A stretch of 7,131 nt of DNA, taken from contig USCK01000096.1 in NCBI GenBank assembly GCA_900553205.1, positions 1 through 7,131 on the forward strand. Direction: 5' to 3'. Shown here one piece after another: positions 1 through 6,984 of the stretch. The notes under the pieces are model-generated. The model ran no database searches. It was not told the origin of the DNA and worked only from the letters and a program-made list of their open reading frames with translations. The translations under genes were made by a program, and so were the position numbers. Position 1 is the stretch's first letter. Each line of letters starts with the position of its first letter. Source of the stretch: an uncultured bacterium. GTDB lineage: Bacteria > Cyanobacteriota > Vampirovibrionia > Gastranaerophilales > Gastranaerophilaceae.

Positions 1-84
1 AATACATTTCCTCAAAATATTTATAAGCACTTCATAGATAACAAAAATATTTTGCTTAATATTGTAACAAACAAATTAAGATAA
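1..84 (+). CDS. C-terminal end of an unidentified upstream gene (partial, tentative)
   Basis: Frame 1 is open from the first base of the window to a TAA at 82-84, giving 27 residues that end in NIVTNKLR. The other two forward frames hit stops within the first 40 bases. The stop lies 10 bases before the ATG of the metallophosphoesterase, which matches the tight spacing elsewhere in the window and suggests the same rightward operon. The piece is rich in Asn, Ile, Lys and Phe, like its AT-rich neighbours, and shows no motif, so no function can be given. The main doubt is that in DNA this AT-rich an open stretch of 27 codons can arise by chance; these bases could instead be a short leader. Confidence 0.45.
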   Translation, partial: NTFPQNIYKHFIDNKNILLNIVTNKLR

Positions 85-94
85 GAAACTAATC

Positions 95-1375
95 ATGGCA
101 TATATATTTGCATTCATAATTAAAATATTGCTTTTTCAAACTAAAAGACTTTCATATTTATGTCTTTTTATTACAAGCTTTTTATTCTCATGTTCGCATG
201 CTGACGACATTGATTGGGAAGTAAAAAAGAGTATAAATGATTCTATATATGCTATTAATAATAAACTAGCAAAAGAACGCATGGCTAAAATTGAATCACA
301 ATATAACGTGAAAGGTTGTTTCAAACTCGTACATATTTCAGATCCACACTTATCCGATTTTTCTGAAAGTAATCATTACTCTTATCCTATAAATCTAATA
401 CAATCTGTAAAATTTGCCAATCAAGCAGATTTAAACATTAATGCAATGGTGGCTACAGGAGATTTTATATCCAATCATAAAGATAAAGACATTGCCATTA
501 AGTATTTACGGTCATTCACGCAATACTTCTATAGCAATAACAATATACCATCCTATATTTGCACAGGCAATCACGACTCAAATATTATTGATTCATCTTT
601 TTCTACATATATCACAGCTTCTGAAATCTATCAAAATTTATCCTCTATATCTTGTTTTGGTTTAAGAAGTCAAAAAGCTAATAAGAATTATTTTTATACA
701 GACATTCCTAATCCCCTAGGAGGCTATATTCGGATCATATCTTTAGATATGCTTGATCAAACGGAGCAAAAATACAACACCGTATATTATGCTTCTTACA
801 CGCAGGAACAGATCAATTGGCTAGGAAATATTGCTCTAAAAAAAGGTCTGTCTAATCAACATAATGTCATTATCCTAAATCATTATCCATTTCAACCTCA
901 CTCGGATAACTCCACTACATATCTATGTGACGGAGATTTTATCCATAATTGGAACATGATTCCTGATATTGTTGAAGCATTCCGCAATCATACCACAATT
1001 AAATCAATCTATAAAAATAAATTATCCACGAATGATAGTATTTCTGTCAATTTCGACTTCACGAACTCTAGCGGGAAATTTATCTGTTATTTAGGAGGAC
1101 ATGCTCATTGTTTTGCTTATTTCAATGTTTTAGGAGTAAGTATCCCTACTTCATTACCTCACCAACAGATGATTTTATGTTCAAATCAAGCGCCTAAAGA
1201 TGCAGGTATTGTATATAACCGGGTCAAAAGAGAAGAAGACTCAATATCTAGTAATAGTTTCAATATATATTATATAGACACTTTAAATGAAAAAATATAT
1301 ATAACTTTTTTTGGGGCGTACCAGCCAGATAATGATCCTTCCTTCCCAGAAGTCATTGTTTTACCTTACAACTAA
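95..1375 (+). CDS. Calcineurin-like metallophosphoesterase, predicted lipoprotein
   Basis: This is a 426-residue protein with the full metal-site set of the calcineurin-like phosphoesterase superfamily: D83-x-H85 (SDPH), G122-D123, the GNHD motif at 158-161, H263 in LNHYP, and GGHAH at 334-338. Such enzymes hydrolyse phosphomono- or phosphodiesters with two metal ions. The N-terminus is hydrophobic and ends in a lipobox-like LFSC with Cys33, followed by SHADDID. The acidic residues just after the lipid-bearing Cys suggest export, perhaps to the outer surface as in Bacteroidetes lipoproteins, but this is weaker than a classic export signal. The leader is long, with two hydrophobic stretches split by QTKR, so a TTG start around codon 12 is possible; the ATG is kept because it is the first one after an in-frame TAA at 77-79. 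It lies in a glycan cluster, with 100 bases before the next gene. The enzyme class is firm; the substrate is unknown. Glycan-linked phosphate or a lipid-carrier phosphate are guesses. Confidence 0.88.
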   Translation: MAYIFAFIIKILLFQTKRLSYLCLFITSFLFSCSHADDIDWEVKKSINDSIYAINNKLAKERMAKIESQYNVKGCFKLVHISDPHLSDFSESNHYSYPINLIQSVKFANQADLNINAMVATGDFISNHKDKDIAIKYLRSFTQYFYSNNNIPSYICTGNHDSNIIDSSFSTYITASEIYQNLSSISCFGLRSQKANKNYFYTDIPNPLGGYIRIISLDMLDQTEQKYNTVYYASYTQEQINWLGNIALKKGLSNQHNVIILNHYPFQPHSDNSTTYLCDGDFIHNWNMIPDIVEAFRNHTTIKSIYKNKLSTNDSISVNFDFTNSSGKFICYLGGHAHCFAYFNVLGVSIPTSLPHQQMILCSNQAPKDAGIVYNRVKREEDSISSNSFNIYYIDTLNEKIYITFFGAYQPDNDPSFPEVIVLPYN

Positions 1376-1475
1376 ACTTTAAAAGAACTTATTTCAAAAA
1401 ATAGCATTATCTTTGTTTCCGCATCAAAACAACATATAATTACACATCGCGTTATATATTCAAAAACGATCTGAT

Positions 1476-2696
1476 ATGCTACAACAGTTCATAAACAAGC
1501 ATTATTTCGAATTATTTGTCTTCACACTCATTCTAGGTCTCCTTCTGTATGGGACTATTGGATTTGATGGAATAGACGAAATATGTGCCTTTTTATTATT
1601 TATATTCATGCTCTTTGGTGTATTTCACACAAAAGATTGGAGATTTAATAAGCCTTTTTTGGTGACAATTGGTATCTTTTTATTCTACACAATCTATTCA
1701 ATACTCATAAACAGTAATGTTAAACAAGCCATCATCAAGGATCTTATCATTGAATTTAAACCTTACTTAGCTTTTTTTGGAACATACCTTTTATATCCTA
1801 GTTTTTCTGACAGGCAAAAAAGTCTTTTGAGAATCATTTGCATAGGTTTTTGGTTTCTGTTACTAGGGCTTGGATTCATGACACTATATGACAAGTTTAT
1901 CATCAATACTGTCATGTTTCATAATTCGTATTTTGCAGCATGTACTATAGCTTTATCTTTAATTGTTCTATTCTGTGGAAGCGATACATTGAGAGACAAA
2001 CTTGTATTCATAGTAATGTTATCAGCAGGCCTTTTTTCCACTAGATCCAAATTTTATGGTTTCTTTCTAATATCCGTCATTCTTATATTAATAGCGCCCA
2101 AGCTTAAAGATTTTAAAATAAATATCAAAACAATTCTATTTGGCATTATAGTGATAGGATTATTGATATTAGTTGGATGGAATAAGTTGGATCTATATTT
2201 TGCTGTAGGAGGAACTGAAGAAGACATTCAATCAGGTCTTGTTGCCCGAATGATGTTATACAAAACATCTTTAGAAGTTCTAGTTGATTATTTTCCATTT
2301 GGACCAGGATTCGCTAGTTTCGCTTCTTATGCATCAGGCGTCTATTATTCTGATTTATATTATAAATATGGACTTGACGGCGTTTGGGGGATTAACAAAA
2401 TTGACTATAGTTATATAGCTGACACTTATTATCCTTGTTTAACTCAATTTGGAGTAATTGGAATACTTTTATTTTTTTATTTCTTTTGGTATTTAATACA
2501 GAAATCATATTCTTTATACATACAAAATCTACAAGAAAAATACTTAGTAATCACTCTGCTTATCATAGGCTTTTTCCTGATAGAAAGTATTGCAGATGCT
2601 ACATTCACCAGTCATCGAGGATATTTTTTAATGATGTTATTAGGGGTAGTCATTGCAGAACAAAAGCAAGTAACAGATAAAATTGTACAAAAATGA
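1476..2696 (+). CDS. Wzy-like polysaccharide polymerase / O-antigen ligase family membrane protein
   Basis: The 406-residue protein is dominated by hydrophobic segments (roughly 11-30, 35-50, 60-78, 95-107, 117-137, 150-168, 175-188, 194-207, 217-234, 322-342, 356-372, 383-394), about 10-12 membrane spans. A large polar loop at about 235-320 lies between them, as is usual for the periplasmic loop of the O-antigen ligase/polymerase (Wzy_C) family. Family-like features are R190 in STRSK before a span, R258 in VARMM, the PFGPGFASF stretch at 274-282, and DTYYPCLTQFGVIG at 316-329 entering the next span. Such proteins join undecaprenyl-linked repeat units or transfer the glycan to an acceptor in the periplasm. 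Sequence alone does not separate polymerase from ligase; the setting among glycosyltransferases favours polymerase. Its TGA overlaps the ATG of the next gene. No ribosome binding site is evident before the ATG. Confidence 0.85.
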   Translation: MLQQFINKHYFELFVFTLILGLLLYGTIGFDGIDEICAFLLFIFMLFGVFHTKDWRFNKPFLVTIGIFLFYTIYSILINSNVKQAIIKDLIIEFKPYLAFFGTYLLYPSFSDRQKSLLRIICIGFWFLLLGLGFMTLYDKFIINTVMFHNSYFAACTIALSLIVLFCGSDTLRDKLVFIVMLSAGLFSTRSKFYGFFLISVILILIAPKLKDFKINIKTILFGIIVIGLLILVGWNKLDLYFAVGGTEEDIQSGLVARMMLYKTSLEVLVDYFPFGPGFASFASYASGVYYSDLYYKYGLDGVWGINKIDYSYIADTYYPCLTQFGVIGILLFFYFFWYLIQKSYSLYIQNLQEKYLVITLLIIGFFLIESIADATFTSHRGYFLMMLLGVVIAEQKQVTDKIVQK

Positions 2697-3796
2697 AAAT
2701 AGCTTTTTTGTTTTCAACATTAGAAGGTTACGGGCTAGTAAAAATAGCTTTTACACTCATAAAAGAACTTAAAGCCAATTATCCCGTAGAAATACATGCT
2801 ATTACGCTTTCCAAGGAGCCACAAAATAGTATGATAGATGCTTTCAAACGAGAAAATATTCCTGTACATTCTTTGAATATGTCTCGTTTAAAAGGTATGT
2901 TCTGTGCTCAAAAAGCGTTAGCCCAACTTGTAAATAAAGAGCATTTCGATATAATGCACTCTCATGGTTTCAGAGCAAACTTAATACACCACCAAATTAA
3001 AAAATTAATACCACAGACAAAGGAGGTAATGACAATTCATTTAGATCCTAAAGATGATGCAAAACATCCTTTAGGACCTTTATTTTCTTTGTGGAGAACT
3101 AATAAACATACAAACATTATTAGAGAAGCAGATAATACTGTTGCTTGTTCTAAAAGTATTTCTAAATCTTTAGAAAAATACAATATACATATATCCGCTA
3201 TCCAAAATGGGATTGAAATACCTTCTCTACAATGTGACAAAAAGGCATTAGAAAAATTAAAAGAAGAGCTTGGTATAAGAGAAAAAGTTATATCTATAGT
3301 TATGTCTGGATTACATCCTAGGAAAAATATTAAAACAATTATACAAGTTTATAATAAACTAGGCAATAATTACCCCTTATTAATTATTGGAGAAGGATCC
3401 GCTAAAAAAGAATTAAAAGAATCAGCGAACTCCAATATTCTTTTTTTAGGGTTTAAGAAGGATATCATTCCATATCTTCAAATTGCAGATTTATACATTT
3501 CAGCTTCATATTCAGAAGGCTTACCGTTATCTGTTATGGAAGCAATGAGTAATCAGGTTATACCTATACTATCATCAATAGACCCTCATAAAGAAATTGT
3601 GCAAAACAGTTGTTTTGAAAATTATTTATTTGACTGTAATGATACAGATACTTTATATAAAATCTGTCTTTCACTATTAAATCAAAAAAACGAAGTGAAC
3701 GACTTAAAAGAGGTTGCTAGAAAGATTATTATCGATCAGTTTTCAGCACAAAGAATGGCAAAAGATTATTATCAATTTTATTTATCATGCAAATAA
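2693..3796 (+). CDS. Glycosyltransferase family 4 (GT-B fold)
   Basis: The 367-residue protein is of usual length for GT4 and has both Rossmann-like halves. The N-terminal acceptor half runs from MKIAFLFS (EGYG at 11-14) through HSHG at 89-92. The C-terminal nucleotide-sugar half starts near 198, with MSGLHPRKN at 204-212, where R210/K211 match the phosphate-contacting basic residues, then IIGEGS at 231-236. The EX7E motif is intact in SEGLPLSVMEAM, with E275 and E283. QNGIE at 171-175 is the typical linker just before the second domain. It should add one sugar to the lipid-linked repeat unit at the cytoplasmic face of the inner membrane, with retention of configuration. Donor and acceptor cannot be read from sequence. 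The start shares four bases (ATGA, 2693-2696) with the stop of the Wzy-like gene, which points to translational coupling. There is no signal peptide or membrane span. Confidence 0.92.
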   Translation: MKIAFLFSTLEGYGLVKIAFTLIKELKANYPVEIHAITLSKEPQNSMIDAFKRENIPVHSLNMSRLKGMFCAQKALAQLVNKEHFDIMHSHGFRANLIHHQIKKLIPQTKEVMTIHLDPKDDAKHPLGPLFSLWRTNKHTNIIREADNTVACSKSISKSLEKYNIHISAIQNGIEIPSLQCDKKALEKLKEELGIREKVISIVMSGLHPRKNIKTIIQVYNKLGNNYPLLIIGEGSAKKELKESANSNILFLGFKKDIIPYLQIADLYISASYSEGLPLSVMEAMSNQVIPILSSIDPHKEIVQNSCFENYLFDCNDTDTLYKICLSLLNQKNEVNDLKEVARKIIIDQFSAQRMAKDYYQFYLSCK

Positions 3797-4581
3797 TGAA
3801 TCCTATTATTTCAATTATCACTGTAACAATGAATCATCTTCCTCTTCTAGAGAAGATGTTACATTCTTTATATATTGACAATCCACCTAAAGTTAATTTT
3901 GAACTAATCCTTGTTGATAATTGTTCAACAGATAATACTGAAGAATTTATAAGAACCCATTATCCACAAATCCGCTACTACAAAAATGATAAAATAGCAG
4001 GATTTGCAGCCAATAACAATAAAGCAGCTTCCTATGCAAAAGGAGAATATATATTAATACTAAATCCGGATATTATCCTTTTAAAGGATAGCATAGATAC
4101 GCTTTATCAATATCTGCAAGACCACCAAGAAGTTGGTATTGTTGCCCCTCAGTTATTAAATACAGATTTATCCATACAACATTCGGTAAGAACATTTATT
4201 TCTCCCCCAATTTTAATGGCTAGAATTTTCACCAAAGGGAACGATAATAGTACCAATCATTATGTAAAGCAATATTTAATGACAGAACTCTCACCAACAA
4301 GTCCAAGTGATGTAGATTGGTGTATGGGAGCAGCACTTCTTTTAAAGAATTCATTTTATCAGCAATTAAACGGATTTGATGAAGGCTTTTTCTTATATGT
4401 TGAAGATATGGACATATGCCACCGATGTTGGAAACTAGGGAAGAAAGTTATTTATTTACCTTCAAGCAAAATGATTCATGCGCATCAAAGATCATCGCAA
4501 AAAATAAATAGAAAAACATTGTTACATTTAAAAAGCATGTTATATTTTTTCAGAAAAAACAGATTTAAAATTAATAGATAA
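3796..4581 (+). CDS. Glycosyltransferase family 2, rhamnosyltransferase-like (GT-A fold)
   Basis: Starting at ATG 3796 gives 261 residues beginning MNPIISIITVTMN, the normal GT2 opening. An in-frame ATG at 3787 would add only MQI and cannot be excluded. The chosen start shares one base with the TAA of the preceding gene (TAATG). Numbered from 3796, the motifs are VDNCSTDNT at 40-48 (nucleotide binding), NPD at 90-92 in place of the DXD metal motif, DWCMGA at 174-179, and FFLYVEDMD at 198-206 with the candidate catalytic base at E203/D204. The NPD plus YVEDMD pattern fits the WbbL-like subgroup annotated as rhamnosyltransferases, but the donor sugar is not proved. The tail (about 225-261) is basic and may lie near the membrane. 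This is the last gene of the rightward block, and a hairpin follows directly. Confidence 0.92.
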   Translation: MNPIISIITVTMNHLPLLEKMLHSLYIDNPPKVNFELILVDNCSTDNTEEFIRTHYPQIRYYKNDKIAGFAANNNKAASYAKGEYILILNPDIILLKDSIDTLYQYLQDHQEVGIVAPQLLNTDLSIQHSVRTFISPPILMARIFTKGNDNSTNHYVKQYLMTELSPTSPSDVDWCMGAALLLKNSFYQQLNGFDEGFFLYVEDMDICHRCWKLGKKVIYLPSSKMIHAHQRSSQKINRKTLLHLKSMLYFFRKNRFKINR

Positions 4582-4583
4582 AA

Positions 4584-4616
4584 AGAGGCATGCCCGGGTA
4601 AATCGGACATGCCTTT
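4584..4616. terminator. Bidirectional hairpin terminator between convergent blocks
   Basis: AGGCATG (4586-4592) pairs with CATGCCT (4608-4614). The stem continues past one C/A mismatch (4593/4607) with CCG against CGG, leaving a 7-base loop (4597-4603). A G-U and an A-U pair can extend the base. Read leftward, the stem is followed by CTTTTTATC, a fair U-tract. Read rightward, it is followed by the weaker TTTCTATT. It fills almost all of the 38 bases between the two stop codons and is sharply more GC-rich than its surroundings, as expected of a shared intrinsic terminator. Confidence 0.8.
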
Positions 4617-4619
4617 CTA

Positions 4620-5798
4620 TTATAAATCCTGATATAGTTGATTTAGTATGCATTCATTTACTTCCCATACACGATGTTCAAAAATAAATTTTCTAGTCTT
4701 TTCAAACTCATCATGCCTATTAGACATAAATTGGGCAATTTTATGATCTAACGATTCAATTTCATCGGGTGAAGCAACAGGAGCTTTTAAAGTATAACCA
4801 CAACCACTATCTTCAATTAATTGAGGAACGTCTCCTGCATACTGAGTCGCAACAACCATCATTCCTGCAGCCATGTATTCTGAAGTTTTAGTTGGAGATG
4901 AATTTATATTAACCAGACTATTTGCCCTCAAAACAAATCCAACATCAGCCATCAATAAATGAGCTGGAACCTCATCATGCTTCAAACTTTTTACCATATA
5001 AGAGTTTTCCAAAAAACTTAATTTATCTTTATATGGTTCTATACTATCATTTGTAAAAATACACAGAAAATAAGCTGGGTTACGTTTCCTAAGCTCTATT
5101 ACCAAATTAATAGTTTCTGATATGCACTGCCAAACATGCAATCCTCCAGAATAACATAAAAGTATACGATCGTCTAAACCATATTCAATTCTCATTGCTT
5201 TGCGCTTTTCCATCGTAAAATTAAGATATGGCTCTGCTACAAAATTGCAAGGCAAAACATAATTAGGAGCATCTGTATTCCCATATACAGATAGATTTTT
5301 TCTTAAATTAGCAGAAACAGTTATTGTTTTTGTGGATCGCTTTATGGCATATATGTTTTCACATTTCGCATTCTCAATTTGATAACTCAAATAACCATCC
5401 ATTTCCAATTCTGGAACAATATCTGAATGGAAATCGGTTATCAAAGGAAGTTTAGGCAAAAATCTTACACAATTAGCAGCCGAAGCTAATTCCCCCTGTA
5501 CCAAGTCTATTGAATAATGCTTACAAATTAACCAAGTCAAAATAGCTCTATATAATGCCGCTATATTATGCAAACGAAAACGATTTGGTAACGTATAAAA
5601 GAATAAAGGTTTTATTCCTTCAGGTAACTCTTCTATTTCCTTTTTTTTCAAAGAAAAACCTTTCGTATAAAAACCAAGCAAGAATACTTGAAAGCCTATA
5701 CGTTGCAGAGACTTTGCCATATTCAAAGTTCGTACTTTATCGCCAGCATTAGTTCCTAAAGGATAACCTCGGTGAATTATCAATACTTTCTTTTTCAT
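4620..5798 (-). CDS. Glycosyltransferase, GT4-type (GT-B fold)
   Basis: The protein has 392 residues. The N-terminal half carries GYPLGTNAGDKVR (11-23), the acceptor-side glycine loop common in GT4 enzymes, then TDFHSD at 121-126. The C-terminal half starts near 211 with ILLCYSGGLHVWQ (212-224) and holds the nucleotide-sugar site SSPTKTSEYMAAG (300-312) followed by VVAT and AGDVPQLIED. E307 is the conserved second Glu of the EX7E motif; the position of the first Glu is N299, so the motif is incomplete, as in some other GT4 subgroups. Its start is 4 bases after the wecB stop, so it is probably co-translated with the epimerase, and UDP-ManNAc is a reasonable but unproved donor. An A8 run on its coding strand (5641-5648) encodes the lysines at 51-53. 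It is more AT-rich than wecB. It ends at the shared hairpin. Confidence 0.88.
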   Translation of the reverse strand: MKKKVLIIHRGYPLGTNAGDKVRTLNMAKSLQRIGFQVFLLGFYTKGFSLKKKEIEELPEGIKPLFFYTLPNRFRLHNIAALYRAILTWLICKHYSIDLVQGELASAANCVRFLPKLPLITDFHSDIVPELEMDGYLSYQIENAKCENIYAIKRSTKTITVSANLRKNLSVYGNTDAPNYVLPCNFVAEPYLNFTMEKRKAMRIEYGLDDRILLCYSGGLHVWQCISETINLVIELRKRNPAYFLCIFTNDSIEPYKDKLSFLENSYMVKSLKHDEVPAHLLMADVGFVLRANSLVNINSSPTKTSEYMAAGMMVVATQYAGDVPQLIEDSGCGYTLKAPVASPDEIESLDHKIAQFMSNRHDEFEKTRKFIFEHRVWEVNECILNQLYQDL

Positions 5799-5802
5799 AC
5801 GA

Positions 5803-6975
5803 CTATTTCTTACGCATTATATCTACTATTCTTCCACAGCTAAATCCATCTCCGTATGGGTTGGTTGCTTTTGACATATTAGCATAAGCCACATCATCAG
5901 TTAATAATAATGAAACTTCCTTTATGATCTTATCATAATCCGTTCCTACTAATTTCACAGTACCAGCATCCAAAGCTTCAGGCCTTTCTGTTGTATCACG
6001 CATTACCAAAACAGGTTTTCCTAAACCAGGAGCTTCTTCTTGAATTCCGCCACTATCTGTTAAAACTATAAAAGAATGATCCATCATATATACAAATGGT
6101 AAATAGTCAAGCGGCTCGATAAAATACAAATTTGGATAATTATTTCTATAATCTGATCCAAATACTTCATGTATCGGTTTTCTAACATTAGGATTCAAGT
6201 GCATAGGATAAACGAAATCTACGTCAGAAAACGTCTTTGCTAAGTCCCGTATAGCAAAGCAGATATGCATGAAACCTTCCCCAAAATTTTCTCTTCTATG
6301 GCCAGTAATTAGAACCATCCGTCTTCCTCCTTTCCATGTATTAACTAAGGAAAGAGGAATATTCATATTTGATAAATCTTTCAATATATCATGTTCTATC
6401 TTATTGTTTGATTTAATTTTCTTTAAAACTAAATGTAAAGCATCAATAACTGTATTCCCTACCACATAAATAGAAGATTCTTTTACATTCTCAAGCAATA
6501 AATTTTTCTTACTTAATAAAGTAGGAGCAAAATTATAAGTTGCAATCCTTCCTGTAATCTGCCTATTTACTTCTTCCGGCCACGGACTATATATATTATG
6601 AGTACGTAAACCCGCTTCAATATGGGCTACTGGAATTTGTTGATAAAATGAAGCCAACGCAGCAGCCATCGAAGTTGTGGTATCCCCATGCACTAATACA
6701 ACATCTGGTTTAACGTTAGACAATACATCTCTCATCCCTAATAAAACTCGAGAGGTTACATCATATAAATCTTGTCCTTTTGACATAATATTCAAGTCAT
6801 AATCTGGTTTGATTCCAAATACAGATAATACCTGATCCAACATTTCTCGATGCTGACCTGTTACACATACAATCGTCTCAAAAGAATCTGTGGCAGCTTG
6901 AAATGCTATTGCCAATGGACACATTTTTATTGCCTCTGGGCGTGTCCCAAATACTAATAATATTTTTTGCTTCAT
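5803..6975 (-). CDS. wecB: UDP-N-acetylglucosamine 2-epimerase (non-hydrolysing)
   Basis: This cytoplasmic enzyme interconverts UDP-GlcNAc and UDP-ManNAc, supplying ManNAc for surface glycans. The 390-residue protein is of normal length and complete. Family motifs in order are FGTRPEAIKM (9-18), TGQHREML (39-46), HGDTTTS (96-102), HIEAGLR (118-124), PWPEEVNR (131-138), GHRREN (225-230), DSGGIQEE (307-314), RDTTERPE (326-333) and NPYGDG (372-377). D98, E120, E134 and H226 correspond to the catalytic Asp95, Glu117, Glu131 and His213 of E. coli WecB. It starts 9 bases after the LicD-like stop, without a clear Shine-Dalgarno sequence, and ends 4 bases before the glycosyltransferase. No UDP-ManNAc dehydrogenase (wecC) is present in the window, so ManNAc may be used directly, or wecC may lie elsewhere. 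It is clearly higher in GC than the glycosyltransferases. Confidence 0.97.
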   Translation of the reverse strand: MKQKILLVFGTRPEAIKMCPLAIAFQAATDSFETIVCVTGQHREMLDQVLSVFGIKPDYDLNIMSKGQDLYDVTSRVLLGMRDVLSNVKPDVVLVHGDTTTSMAAALASFYQQIPVAHIEAGLRTHNIYSPWPEEVNRQITGRIATYNFAPTLLSKKNLLLENVKESSIYVVGNTVIDALHLVLKKIKSNNKIEHDILKDLSNMNIPLSLVNTWKGGRRMVLITGHRRENFGEGFMHICFAIRDLAKTFSDVDFVYPMHLNPNVRKPIHEVFGSDYRNNYPNLYFIEPLDYLPFVYMMDHSFIVLTDSGGIQEEAPGLGKPVLVMRDTTERPEALDAGTVKLVGTDYDKIIKEVSLLLTDDVAYANMSKATNPYGDGFSCGRIVDIMRKK

Positions 6976-6984
6976 TTCAAATAC

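Noticed and set aside
51..64. Bacteroides-type promoter before the phosphoesterase (TTTG at 51-54, TAATATTG at 57-64)
   Set aside because: TAATATTG differs from TAnnTTTG by one base, but the TTTG lies right next to it rather than about 20 bases upstream, and the stretch probably lies inside the end of an upstream gene.
136..324. Leftward open frame of 62 codons
   Set aside because: It lies wholly inside the phosphoesterase gene on the opposite strand, has no recognisable motif, and the overlapping frame holds a well-supported signal peptide.
441..665. Rightward open frame of 74 codons
   Set aside because: It falls within the phosphoesterase in another frame, over the GNHD active-site motif of the real gene.
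2435..2680. Rightward open frame of 81 codons
   Set aside because: It overlaps the last membrane segments of the Wzy-like gene in another frame; its composition is that of a shadow of hydrophobic codons.
2697..2755. Short direct repeat, AAAATAGCTTTT, seen twice
   Set aside because: Both copies encode KIAF in the N-terminal half of the GT4; this is explained by coding and AT-richness.
3037..3240. Leftward open frame of 67 codons
   Set aside because: It is antisense to the middle of the rightward GT4, whose motifs continue on both sides; it has no motif of its own.
5641..5648. A8 run on the coding strand of the leftward glycosyltransferase, containing an in-frame A AAA AAG slippery heptamer
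   Set aside because: A -1 shift would reach a stop after about seven codons and there is no evident stimulatory structure; runs of this length are common in AT-rich DNA. Neither programmed frameshifting nor phase variation is supported.
5555..5752. Rightward open frame of 65 codons
   Set aside because: It is antisense to the N-terminal region of the leftward glycosyltransferase, with no support.
6269..6469. Rightward open frame of 66 codons
   Set aside because: It is antisense to the conserved GHRREN region of wecB.
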